The notes beneath the pieces were generated by a model, which was given only the letters and a program-made list of their open reading frames with translations, ran no database searches and was not told the origin of the DNA. Positions 12,794-20,923 of a stretch of 20,923 nt of DNA are shown here, piece after piece; position 1 is the stretch's first letter, and each line of letters opens with the position of its first letter. Source of the DNA: Mycoplasmatota bacterium (lineage in GTDB: Bacteria; Bacillota_I; Bacilli_A; Izemoplasmatales; Izemoplasmataceae); NCBI GenBank assembly GCA_030636545.1, contig DAOVWR010000012.1:1-20923 (forward strand), read 5' to 3'. The position numbers were made by a program, and so were the translations under genes.

Positions 12794-15298
12794 TTGTTCA
12801 AGAATTTTTTTGACATTTCTAGGAAAGAATTAAAAAAATTAAGTATTGTAGCAGATAAGGTTATCGTACTCGAGAGTGAGTTTGCTTCTTTATCTGACGA
12901 TGAACTAAAGGCTAAAACAGATTGGTTCAAAGAAAGAGTTAAAAATGGTGAAACATTAGAGGAGATAATGGTTGAAGCATTCGCAACCGTTAGAGAGGCA
13001 TCAACAAGATTTTTAAAGATGACTCCTTTTAGAGTGCAAATAATGGGGGCAGTAACAATTCATCAGGGTAACATTGCCGAGATGAAAACTGGTGAAGGTA
13101 AAACCTTAACTGCAGTTATGCCTGCTTATTTAAATGCCTTAGAAGGAAAAGGTGTTCACATTGTCACAGTAAATGAATACTTAGCTGCACGTGAAGCAGA
13201 AGGTGAAATCGGAGAGCTATTTAGATGGCTTGGGTTAAGTGTTGGACTGAACCAAAGAATATTATCAAAAGATGAGAAAAAAGTTGCATATAACTGTGAT
13301 ATCTTATACTCAACTAATAACGAAATTGGGTTTGATTATTTACGAGATCATATGGTAATTTATAATGAACAAATTACGCAAAGACCATTAAACTTTGCGA
13401 TTATTGATGAGGTCGATTCAATCTTGATTGATGAAGCGAGAACCCCATTAATCATTTCTGGTGGAGCAAAAAGTGTTGCTAGCCAATATCTTCATGCACA
13501 AGCATTTGTGAGAAACCTAGATTTAGAAGAAGATTATGAAATTGATATAAAAACAAAATCAGTTACAATGACAGAGGCTGGTATGTCAAGAGCTGAAAAA
13601 CAATTTGGAGTAGTAAATCTATATGATCTTCAAAATGTTGGATTATTACACAGTATCAATAATGCTTTAAAAGCTAATTATACAATGGATTTAGACGTTG
13701 ATTACGTTGTTCAAGATAACAAAGTAATCATTGTTGATGGGTTCACAGGACGCTTAATGCATGGTCGTCAATTTAGTGAAGGATTACATCAAGCCTTAGA
13801 AGCTAAAGAAGGCGTAGAAATCAAAAAAGAAACATCTACTCTAGCAACAATTACATTCCAAAATCTCTTTAGAATGTACAAAAAACTATCAGGAATGACA
13901 GGTACAGCTAAAACAGAGGAAGAGGAATTTAGAAACATCTATAACATGCTTGTTATTGAGATTCCAACAAACATGCCTTTAGTAAGAGATGATTCAAATG
14001 ATTTAATTTTTGCTAGTATGAAAGCAAAGTATAACGCAATTGCAAAAGAAATTGCCATCAGACATAAAGCCGGACAACCTATGCTTGTAGGGACAATCTC
14101 GATTGAGACATCAGAACTTCTTTCAAGACTTCTAAAAAGAAGAGGAGTTAGACATGATGTACTTAATGCCAAACAACATGAAAGAGAAGCTGAGATTGTT
14201 GAAAATGCTGGACAAAAATATGCTGTAACTATCGCCACAAATATGGCTGGTCGTGGGACAGATATTAAACTAGGTGAAGGTGTAGTAGACCTTGGTGGAC
14301 TCGCAGTACTTGGGACAGAAAGACATGAATCGCGTCGTATTGATAATCAGTTGCGTGGACGTTCAGGTAGACAAGGAGACCCGGGATTTTCAAGATTCTT
14401 CTTATCAGCTGAAGATGATTTAATGAAGAGATTTGGGGGAGAACGTTTCCAACGTCAAATGGAAATGTTAACAGGTAGTAAAGGTTCAGACGAAGAAGAA
14501 CCAATCAATTACAAAATATTTAGTAGAATGGTTGAGCGTGCTCAACTTCAAATAGAAGGAAATAACTTCGATCGTCGTAAAACAGTCTTACAATACGATG
14601 AAGTATTAAGAAAACAACGTGAAGTAATTTACGGACAAAGAAGAGACATTTTATTTTTAGATTCAATCATTGAAATTGTTGATGGAATGGTTGAAAGAAC
14701 AATAACTAAACTAGTTAACGAACATATTAACTATGAAGAGAAAACAACTAAGGTAAACCGTGACGAATTATATAAAGTTATAAATGGACGTTACTTTTCA
14801 CCGGGGACAGTTTCAATATCAAAAATAGACAACACTCCTGATAAAGTTCAAGAGTACCTAATGAAATTGGTAAGTGATGATATTAAAACTAAAATCGAAA
14901 AATTCACTGATGAAAAATTCAATGAATTCTTAAAAGTTGTCGTATTACGTGTTGTTGATACTTATTGGGTTCAGCATATTGATCAAATGAGTGAATTAAG
15001 ACAAGGTATCGGATTACAATCTTATGCCCAAGTTAACCCACTTCGTGAATATCAAGAGGTAGGATATAGAATGTTTAGTGAAATGGTATTATCGATTGAA
15101 GATAATGTTACTAAATATGTTTTAAGAGCTGTAATTAGAGACAACTTACAACGTGTTCAAGTTGCGAAGCCAACAGGAACATCATCTGGAAAAGAAGAAG
15201 TATCAAAAAGAAAACCACGCACCTCATCAAAAATAGGTCGTAATGATCCATGTCCATGTGGTTCTGGTAAGAAATATAAACATTGCCACGGAAGGTAA
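12794..15298 (+). CDS. secA: Preprotein translocase ATPase SecA
   Basis: The motor of Sec-dependent protein export, working with SecYEG at the membrane. 834 residues from a TTG start at 12794, chosen because GAGGTG (12782-12787) is 6 bases upstream and because SecA proteins begin with a short Phe-Lys-rich stretch as here (FKNFFD). The in-frame GTG at 12785 lies inside the binding site. Walker A TGEGKT is at residues 99-104 and the DEVD Walker B box at 205-208, with the preprotein-crosslinking domain between DEVD and the second ATPase domain. NMAGRGTDI and the LRGRSGRQGD arginine-finger segment are present. The C-terminal zinc motif supplies C820, C822, C831 and H832 and binds SecB-type partners, lipids or ribosomes. 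All parts are intact. Confidence 0.97.
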   Translation: MFKNFFDISRKELKKLSIVADKVIVLESEFASLSDDELKAKTDWFKERVKNGETLEEIMVEAFATVREASTRFLKMTPFRVQIMGAVTIHQGNIAEMKTGEGKTLTAVMPAYLNALEGKGVHIVTVNEYLAAREAEGEIGELFRWLGLSVGLNQRILSKDEKKVAYNCDILYSTNNEIGFDYLRDHMVIYNEQITQRPLNFAIIDEVDSILIDEARTPLIISGGAKSVASQYLHAQAFVRNLDLEEDYEIDIKTKSVTMTEAGMSRAEKQFGVVNLYDLQNVGLLHSINNALKANYTMDLDVDYVVQDNKVIIVDGFTGRLMHGRQFSEGLHQALEAKEGVEIKKETSTLATITFQNLFRMYKKLSGMTGTAKTEEEEFRNIYNMLVIEIPTNMPLVRDDSNDLIFASMKAKYNAIAKEIAIRHKAGQPMLVGTISIETSELLSRLLKRRGVRHDVLNAKQHEREAEIVENAGQKYAVTIATNMAGRGTDIKLGEGVVDLGGLAVLGTERHESRRIDNQLRGRSGRQGDPGFSRFFLSAEDDLMKRFGGERFQRQMEMLTGSKGSDEEEPINYKIFSRMVERAQLQIEGNNFDRRKTVLQYDEVLRKQREVIYGQRRDILFLDSIIEIVDGMVERTITKLVNEHINYEEKTTKVNRDELYKVINGRYFSPGTVSISKIDNTPDKVQEYLMKLVSDDIKTKIEKFTDEKFNEFLKVVVLRVVDTYWVQHIDQMSELRQGIGLQSYAQVNPLREYQEVGYRMFSEMVLSIEDNVTKYVLRAVIRDNLQRVQVAKPTGTSSGKEEVSKRKPRTSSKIGRNDPCPCGSGKKYKHCHGR

Positions 15299-15304
15299 AA
15301 TAAT

Positions 15305-15329
15305 GACTCAAGAGAAATCTTGAGTCTTT
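15305..15329 (+). terminator. GAAA-capped hairpin between secA and prfB
   Basis: GACTCAAGA (15305-15313) pairs perfectly with TCTTGAGTC (15318-15326) around a GAAA tetraloop. Only three T residues follow, so it is more likely an attenuator or a transcript-stabilising element than a full terminator. Confidence 0.5.
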
Positions 15330-15343
15330 CTACAGGTGATATT

Positions 15344-16444
15344 ATGAAAAATACAGAATTTAAAATGGAGTTTAAAGAGCTCACTAAACTATATGAAGAA
15401 ATCTTATCAATGATTGATTTAGAGAGTTTAGACAATGAAATTAAAAAACTTGATCAGTTAACTTGTGACCAAGGCTTTTGGAATGATTCAGAAAAAGCTC
15501 AAGTAGTCGTAAAAGAACAAAAAACACTTAAAAACAAACAAGACGCCATTAATTCTTTAGGAGACATCTATGAAGAACTTCAAATTGTTTATGAGTTTTT
15601 AACTTTAGAAGAAGATATGATTGATGAATTTAACTCTTTAGCTAAGCAATTAAGAAAAAAATCTGAAAAACTGAGTGTTGAATTATTACTTGTTGAAGAA
15701 AACGATAAACTTAATGCAATTATTGAAATCCATCCTGGAGCTGGAGGTACAGAATCTCAAGACTGGGCTGAGATGCTTTTTAGAATGTATAAACGTTATG
15801 GTGAAATAGTTGGTTATGAATTTGAATTGCTAGATTACCAAAACGGTGATGAAGCAGGAATAAAAAGTGTTACTTTCACCTTAAGAGGAGACCATGCTTA
15901 TGGATATCTTAAGGCGGAAAACGGAGTTCATAGATTAGTTAGAATTAGTCCTTTTGATTCTGGAGGTAGAAGACATACTAGTTTCGCAGGAGTAATCATT
16001 ATCCCTGAAATTGATAGTTCTATTGAAATCGATATTAACGAAAAAGATCTAAAAATCGATACATTCAGATCAAGTGGAGCAGGCGGACAAAGTGTTAATA
16101 CAACAGATTCAGCAGTAAGAATAACTCATTTACCAACTAAATTAGTTGTTAATGTCCAAAATGAAAGATCACAATTCAAAAACAGAGATAAAGCAATGCA
16201 AATCTTAAAGGCAAAACTTTATCAATTAGAACTCGAAAAGAAAAAAGAAGAAATATCAAGTTATAGATCAAATAGCTCATTAATATCTTTTGGTTCCCAA
16301 ATCAGAAGTTATGTAATGCATCCATATATGATGGTTAAAGACCATCGCACAAATATCGAGACAGGAAGAGTAAATAAAGTATTAGATGGTGATATCTCTG
16401 ATTTCATTTACGGATACTTAAAAATGCTCGCACGAGGTGAATAA
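15344..16444 (+). CDS. prfB: Peptide chain release factor 2 (RF2)
   Basis: Recognises UAA and UGA stops and triggers peptide release. 366 residues from ATG 15344, with AGGTGAT (15334-15340) upstream. The stop-codon recognition motif SPF is at residues 202-204 and the catalytic GGQ at 247-249 (in SSGAGGQSVNTTDSA). Most bacterial prfB genes need a programmed +1 shift at an early CTT-TGA-C. Here the equivalent place reads TTA-GAC (Leu29-Asp30) and the frame is continuous, so this autoregulation is absent. Its presence confirms a genetic code with UGA as stop. It follows secA, as in Bacillus, and is separated by a hairpin only. Confidence 0.96.
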   Translation: MKNTEFKMEFKELTKLYEEILSMIDLESLDNEIKKLDQLTCDQGFWNDSEKAQVVVKEQKTLKNKQDAINSLGDIYEELQIVYEFLTLEEDMIDEFNSLAKQLRKKSEKLSVELLLVEENDKLNAIIEIHPGAGGTESQDWAEMLFRMYKRYGEIVGYEFELLDYQNGDEAGIKSVTFTLRGDHAYGYLKAENGVHRLVRISPFDSGGRRHTSFAGVIIIPEIDSSIEIDINEKDLKIDTFRSSGAGGQSVNTTDSAVRITHLPTKLVVNVQNERSQFKNRDKAMQILKAKLYQLELEKKKEEISSYRSNSSLISFGSQIRSYVMHPYMMVKDHRTNIETGRVNKVLDGDISDFIYGYLKMLARGE

Positions 16445-16446
16445 CA

Positions 16447-17331
16447 TTGTTTAAACATAAAAAATTAAGAAAAATAACAAAATATGAACAATACGCAATG
16501 ATAACTATTGGTATTATTTTAATGGTAATCGGGTTTTATTACTTCTTATTACCAGCAGAACTTGTAGCTGGTGGAGTAAGTGGACTAGGACTAGTATTTA
16601 ATAAACTATACGGAATAAAGCTTTCATACATCGTTTTTGGCTTTAATATGATATTACTAGCTTTTGCCTTAGTATTTCTAGGTAAACAGGTATTTATAAA
16701 AAGTATTTATGGTTCAATCTTATTTCCAGTTACACTATATCTATTTGAACAATTTTCACCACAAATAGATATCGGAAACGAAATGGTCTTAGCAGTAACT
16801 TTTGGTGGGGTCTTTTTAGGACTAGGATTTGGATTAGTAATTAAATACGGGGGAACTAGTGGAGGAACTGACATTCCTATAAAAATCTTAAATAAAAGAT
16901 TAAAATTATCAATAAGTTCTTCTATATACTTAGTAGATGGCTTTATTATCCTCTTAGGAGTAATCGTCTTTTTCGCAGAACATGGAGTTAATAACGGTCT
17001 TTACGCAATTATAACATTGTTTATAAGTGGTAGAGTTGCCGATATGGTAATTGTTGGTAGTAATTCTAAGAAAGCTGTCCAAATTATCACAGATTTCCCA
17101 GAAGAAATTAAAGAAGCAATTTATGGTGCAGTATACCGTGGGGTAACTGAAGTTGAAATCCAAGGTGGATATTCAAAAGTTAAAAAAACAATGCTTGTGA
17201 CAGTAATCACAAGATCAGAATATTATTTAGTTAGAAATATAATCGCGAGAATCGATGAAAATGCTTTTGTATTTGTAACACCAGCCACTGAGATTCAAGG
17301 TGACTTTGAAGAAAGAGAGAGTGATGAATAA
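16447..17331 (+). CDS. YitT-family membrane protein (DUF161 + DUF2179)
   Basis: A 294-residue protein with about five to six membrane helices in the first 205 residues, including the glycine-rich AGGVSGLGLV and KYGGTSGGTDI segments typical of the YitT family. A soluble C-terminal DUF2179 domain follows (about 205-285; the GVTEVEIQGGYSKVKKTMLV stretch is characteristic). Function is not established in the family. It starts with TTG at 16447, supported by GAGGTGA (16434-16440) 6 bases upstream and only two bases after the prfB stop. The stop overlaps the next ATG by one base. Confidence 0.9.
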   Translation: MFKHKKLRKITKYEQYAMITIGIILMVIGFYYFLLPAELVAGGVSGLGLVFNKLYGIKLSYIVFGFNMILLAFALVFLGKQVFIKSIYGSILFPVTLYLFEQFSPQIDIGNEMVLAVTFGGVFLGLGFGLVIKYGGTSGGTDIPIKILNKRLKLSISSSIYLVDGFIILLGVIVFFAEHGVNNGLYAIITLFISGRVADMVIVGSNSKKAVQIITDFPEEIKEAIYGAVYRGVTEVEIQGGYSKVKKTMLVTVITRSEYYLVRNIIARIDENAFVFVTPATEIQGDFEERESDE

Positions 17332-18761
17332 TGGGGAAAAGAATTGCAATAGTAGTAGTGTTTGTATTAGCGATAACTAGTAGTTTCTATGCAGGCTCAG
17401 TATTTCTTGCAGAAGACTTTCCAACAGATATCACTGAAGCAACATTTCTTGAAGTAATGAGTGAATTAATGGAAAATCATTATCTTCAACCCACTAGTGA
17501 TGAATTAGTTGAAGGTGCAATTGAGGGGATGATTATTTCCTTAGATGATCCTTTTACAACATATTTTGATGCTGAAGAAGCGGCGTCATACCAAGCAGGA
17601 TTTGGAGAAACATACGTTGGTATCGGAGTTACTGTCAGATATGCTGAGGGTTATTTAATCGTCGAATCAGTAAAAGATGATGGACCAGCAGATATTGCTG
17701 GAGTTAGAGTTAATGATTTAATCGCAGAAGTTGATTCTGAATCAGTTTTTGATTTGCCATTTTATGAAATAGTTGGATTAATTATTGGTGATCAAGGAAC
17801 AGAAGTAACACTCGGAATTATTAGAAACGGCGTTACTGAAATGATTCAATTAACAATGACAAGAAGTGTCATCGATAGTGCAACTGTTTACGTTGATACT
17901 TTTGAAAGAGGAGATCAATTAATTGGCTATATCAAAGTTACAACATTTGGTGATGAAACAATGATTTTATTCGTTAATAGTTTAGCGGACCTTGAAACAC
18001 AAGGAATTGATGGATTGATAATTGATTTAAGAGATAACGGAGGAGGACATTTATCGACTGTTTATAATATGCTTAACCAGTTTTTAGTAGATAATGAAAT
18101 CCCGATGTTTTCAGCTGAATATTATTCAAACGGTGATTATCAAAGAGATTTTTATTTCGCAACAAGAACAGAACCACGTGGATATGATATTGTTACACTA
18201 GTAAACGAAAACAGCGCATCAGCAAGCGAAGTATTCGCAAGTGCGATGCAAGAACATGGTGGTTATTTAGTAGTTGGAAAAACAACTTTTGGAAAAGGAA
18301 CAATGCAACGTGATGTATCACTTTCAACAATTGATGGAGATAGTCTTCATATTACCATTGGTAAATGGTTCACATCAGATGGTAACTGGGTACATTATGA
18401 TGGTGGAACTGATGGAGTTACACCAGATATAATAGTTGATTTAACAGACATTGAAAAAGCTTATAAAGTATTTTTAGTAGGCGACGAAACAAAAATCTTT
18501 TACGATGATGTTGATCCTCGTGTCGCCAATATTCAACTAATCTTAAATATCATGGGTTATACAGTTAGAACTGATGGTTACTACGGAATCGCAACGAAAC
18601 AAGCAATACTAGACATCCAATTAACAAACAATATATTAAGGACAGGAAATATTGATAGTGATACGTTATTAATTATTAATGAAGCACTTGATTTTTATCA
18701 AGATCAAACAATAAATGATACACAACTCCAAGCGTCAATTGATGCTTTACTAGATGATTAA
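17331..18761 (+). CDS. C-terminal processing peptidase (S41 family, CtpA/CtpB type)
   Basis: A 476-residue membrane-anchored or secreted protease. An uncleaved-looking signal anchor occupies residues about 4-24. A PDZ domain (about 90-175, YVGIGVTV...VESVKDDGPADIAGVRVND) follows, then the S41 core. By alignment to Bacillus CtpB (Ser309, Lys334, Gln338) the catalytic residues are S297 in NSASASE, K322 in FGKGTMQ and Q326. A peptidoglycan-binding domain (about 395-460, ANIQLILNIMGY...TDGYYGIATKQAI) ends the protein, as in Firmicute CtpB proteins, and suggests cell-wall contact. It overlaps the previous stop by one base and recX by 8 bases. In relatives such enzymes process or degrade secreted substrates; the target here is unknown. 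Confidence 0.94.
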   Translation: MGKRIAIVVVFVLAITSSFYAGSVFLAEDFPTDITEATFLEVMSELMENHYLQPTSDELVEGAIEGMIISLDDPFTTYFDAEEAASYQAGFGETYVGIGVTVRYAEGYLIVESVKDDGPADIAGVRVNDLIAEVDSESVFDLPFYEIVGLIIGDQGTEVTLGIIRNGVTEMIQLTMTRSVIDSATVYVDTFERGDQLIGYIKVTTFGDETMILFVNSLADLETQGIDGLIIDLRDNGGGHLSTVYNMLNQFLVDNEIPMFSAEYYSNGDYQRDFYFATRTEPRGYDIVTLVNENSASASEVFASAMQEHGGYLVVGKTTFGKGTMQRDVSLSTIDGDSLHITIGKWFTSDGNWVHYDGGTDGVTPDIIVDLTDIEKAYKVFLVGDETKIFYDDVDPRVANIQLILNIMGYTVRTDGYYGIATKQAILDIQLTNNILRTGNIDSDTLLIINEALDFYQDQTINDTQLQASIDALLDD

Positions 18762-19548
18762 TTTAGTTGAAATAAAGAAAACAAAAAGAAATCGCTATCT
18801 CTTAATAATTAGTAATAATGATATTGAAGAAAAACACATTGTCTCAGAGAACTTAATAATAAAGTACAATCTACTTACTCCTCGAGAACTAAGTAGTTAC
18901 GAATATAAAACAATTTCTAGAGTGAAAATAGAAGATATTCTCTATGAAAAAGCTTTAGTATTTATTGATTTTAAAATGCGAACAATAAGTGAAACAAAGA
19001 AACGTTTAAGAAAAGAAGTAGAAGATGAAGAACTAATCAACAAACTAATAAAAAGATTAAAAAAAGATAAATATTTAAATGATGATTTCTATGTTAAAAC
19101 ATACATCAATGAGAAACTAGAATATAGTTTAGTAGGACCAGCGAACATTAAAGAAAAACTAATCTTAAAAGGGGTTCACTATGATTTGATTGATCAACAC
19201 TTAATTAAATATACTGAAAAATATCAATATGATAAGATCGCTGAAATTATTAAAAATGAAACCAAATATAAAATCAAGAAAACTTATAAAAAAGCTTATT
19301 TATCTCTAAAACGAAAACTAGTCACAAAAGGTTTTTCTCTAAACATTATCGAATCTTCACTTTTATCGAATATTGATAAGATAAAAGCAGTGATTGATGA
19401 AGAACCGCTAATTAAAAAAGAACTAGCTACCTTAGTGAAGAAATATGATTTAGCTAAATATGAAGACCGCAGTAAAGTAATCAAAGCACTACTAAATAAA
19501 GGCTTCGACTACGAATTAATTAAAAGAAGCGTGAAAGAAGGTACCTAA
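18754..19548 (+). CDS. recX: Regulatory protein RecX
   Basis: A 264-residue protein of the RecX family, which binds RecA filaments and limits recombinase activity. It is made of helical repeats rich in Lys, Leu and Glu. Family segments are seen in ALVFIDFKMRTISETKKRLRKE (about residues 67-88), KDKYLNDDFYVKTYINEKL (about 104-122), the GPANIKEKL segment with IDQHL, and a final KGFDYELIKRSVKE. Length matches the long Firmicute RecX rather than the shorter proteobacterial one. It overlaps the protease gene by 8 bases and lacks a strong ribosome binding site, so translation is probably coupled. No recA is in the window. Confidence 0.85.
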   Translation: MINLVEIKKTKRNRYLLIISNNDIEEKHIVSENLIIKYNLLTPRELSSYEYKTISRVKIEDILYEKALVFIDFKMRTISETKKRLRKEVEDEELINKLIKRLKKDKYLNDDFYVKTYINEKLEYSLVGPANIKEKLILKGVHYDLIDQHLIKYTEKYQYDKIAEIIKNETKYKIKKTYKKAYLSLKRKLVTKGFSLNIIESSLLSNIDKIKAVIDEEPLIKKELATLVKKYDLAKYEDRSKVIKALLNKGFDYELIKRSVKEGT

Positions 19549-20923
19549 ATGAAAACAATTAGCCAAGAGGATCTATATTTTTTCAATCAAGGTAAACTTT
19601 ATGATGCTTACCGTATTTTTGGTGCGCATCTCGAATATGATAAATTAGGAGTTCCACTTGGAACTCGTTTTACCGTATTTGCACCTCACGCTAAAGAAGT
19701 AAATGTCTTAGGAGAATTTAATGATTACCAAGCTTGGGTTCATAACTTGAAAAAAGTTGATAAAACAGGAATTTGGAGTATCTTTATTGAAACTGCAAAA
19801 GAATGGAATATGTATAAATATGAAATAAAAACATTTGATGATAGAACTTTATATAAAAGTGATCCTTATGCTTTCTTTAGTAGCGAAAGACCAGAAACAA
19901 TGTCTAAAATCTACAACTTAGAAGACTACAGTTGGGGTGATTCTGATTATATGAGTAATCGTAATAACCAAAATCCGTATGAATCACAGATGTCAATGTA
20001 TGAAGTTCATTTAGCAACCTGGATGACTAAACCAGACGGGACATTTCATAAATATAATGAAATGGTAGATTTATTAATTCCTTATTTACTTAAAAATGGT
20101 TTTACTCATGTTGAACTAATGCCAATTGTTGAGCATCCACTTGATCAATCTTGGGGATATCAAGGAACTGGTTATTATAGTGCTACATCACGTTATGGTG
20201 TTCCAAAAGATATGATGTACTTTGTAGAGCAATGTCATAAAAATAACATTGGTGTTATTTTAGATTGGGTTCCTGGACATATTTGTAAAGATGATCACGG
20301 ATTATACATGTTTGATGGAGAACCACTATATGAATACAGTGAAGAATGGAAAAGAGAAAATGAAGTATGGGGAACAGCCAACCTTGATTTAGGTAAAGGT
20401 GAGGTCCAAAGTTTCTTGATTTCAAATGCACTTTTTTGGATGAAATATTTCCATATTGATGGCTTCAGAATTGATGCTGTTTCTAATATTATCTATTTCT
20501 TAGGAGATAGTTCAAATGGTCAAAATGATGGGGCAGTTAGTTTTTTAAGAAATTTAAGTACGCAAGTATTTAAAGAATTTAATAACTCCTTATTAATTGC
20601 TGAAGATTCGACAGCTTATCCTAAAGTAACCCACCCTATCGAGCATGGTGGATTAGGATTTAACTATAAATGGAACATGGGTTGGATGAACGATACACTA
20701 GAATATTTTGAAAAAGATTCTATCTACCGTAAGTACCACCATGATAATATCACTTTTGGGCTTACGTATGCCTTTAGTGAAAATTACGTTTTACCATTAT
20801 CACACGATGAAGTTGTTCATGGAAAACACTCATTAGTTGATAAGATGCCCGGAGATTATTGGCAAAAATTTGCCAATTATCGTGCTTTAATGGGTCTGTT
20901 TTTCTCGCATCCTGGGAAAACAT
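19549..20923 (+). CDS. glgB: 1,4-alpha-glucan (glycogen) branching enzyme, 5' part
   Basis: Open from ATG 19549 to the window edge (458 codons seen; complete enzymes are usually 600 or more). It makes alpha-1,6 branches in glycogen or a similar glucan. The N-terminal CBM48-like module (about residues 15-115, FGAHLEYD...GTRFTVFAPHAKEVNVLGEFNDY) is followed by the GH13 barrel. The barrel shows DWVPGH (about 239-244), DGFRIDAV with nucleophile D309, the acid/base E352 in AEDST, and H419-D420 in LSHDEVVHG. All catalytic residues fit a branching enzyme. It starts right after the recX stop, with AAGG about 8 bases upstream, so it is the last visible gene of the secA-prfB-onward run. The C-terminal domain is outside the window. 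Confidence 0.95.
   Translation, partial: MKTISQEDLYFFNQGKLYDAYRIFGAHLEYDKLGVPLGTRFTVFAPHAKEVNVLGEFNDYQAWVHNLKKVDKTGIWSIFIETAKEWNMYKYEIKTFDDRTLYKSDPYAFFSSERPETMSKIYNLEDYSWGDSDYMSNRNNQNPYESQMSMYEVHLATWMTKPDGTFHKYNEMVDLLIPYLLKNGFTHVELMPIVEHPLDQSWGYQGTGYYSATSRYGVPKDMMYFVEQCHKNNIGVILDWVPGHICKDDHGLYMFDGEPLYEYSEEWKRENEVWGTANLDLGKGEVQSFLISNALFWMKYFHIDGFRIDAVSNIIYFLGDSSNGQNDGAVSFLRNLSTQVFKEFNNSLLIAEDSTAYPKVTHPIEHGGLGFNYKWNMGWMNDTLEYFEKDSIYRKYHHDNITFGLTYAFSENYVLPLSHDEVVHGKHSLVDKMPGDYWQKFANYRALMGLFFSHPGKT

Noticed and set aside
12493..12930. 145-codon - strand frame spanning the end of hpf, the terminator and the start of secA
   Set aside because: It reads through the hpf terminator and the secA promoter region, overlaps two solid genes and has composition like antisense of Lys/Asn-rich coding; no start signals.
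1..20923. Possible UGA-to-tryptophan reassignment, as in Mycoplasma and Spiroplasma
   Set aside because: Three genes end at TGA in sensible places (two in ATGA overlaps), all large genes are intact with TGG for tryptophan, and RF2 is present.

Overview
The window is an AT-rich chromosomal segment from a low-GC, Gram-positive-type bacterium. Nearly every gene lies on the + strand. Firmicute/Mollicute-type hallmarks are a leucine T-box, Shine-Dalgarno motifs of the AGGAGG/GAGGTG type, TTG starts, a long-form hpf next to secA and prfB, and YitT and RecX proteins. TGA is a real stop here: it ends three genes, tryptophan is TGG, and RF2 is present. This excludes the Mycoplasma/Spiroplasma code. 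Together with the anaerobic ferredoxin metabolism, it fits an anaerobic fermenter near the Acholeplasma/Izemoplasma/Haloplasma branch or a clostridial relative. The taxonomic placement is inference.

Layout. 1-462: tail of an unidentified membrane protein. 459-3172: a leuS unit with promoter, tRNA-Leu T-box (UUA specifier), leuS and terminator. 3200-3790: a Pr6Pr-type membrane protein. 3898-9300: a seven-gene catabolic operon with a strong promoter, a near-perfect CcpA cre site just after the predicted start, and an unusual leader. It encodes a P-loop ATPase, the four subunits (delta, alpha, beta, gamma) of a 2-oxoacid (VOR-type, branched-chain) ferredoxin oxidoreductase, phosphate butyryltransferase and butyrate kinase. 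The likely pathway is 2-oxoacid to acyl-CoA plus reduced ferredoxin, then acyl-phosphate, then free acid plus ATP.

9323-10929: an orphan 505-residue polytopic membrane protein of unknown function, sharing a bidirectional terminator with a convergent 31-codon small membrane protein gene (10930-11025, - strand). 11045-11077: divergent extended -10 promoters. 11097-12053: a DEDDh exonuclease and a small Cys/His protein whose Shine-Dalgarno lies inside a terminator-like hairpin. 12094-12701: hibernation factor hpf with its own promoter and UUCG terminator. 12737-20923: a close-packed run of secA, prfB (no programmed frameshift), a YitT-family protein, a CtpA/B-type protease, recX and glgB, the last cut by the window edge.

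The main biological story is the catabolite-controlled branched-chain oxoacid fermentation operon. The less explained items are the 505-residue membrane protein, the 31-residue protein, the Cys/His protein at the usual comFC position, and two leader structures that appear to control translation starts. No mobile elements, CRISPR arrays, tRNA or rRNA genes were seen.
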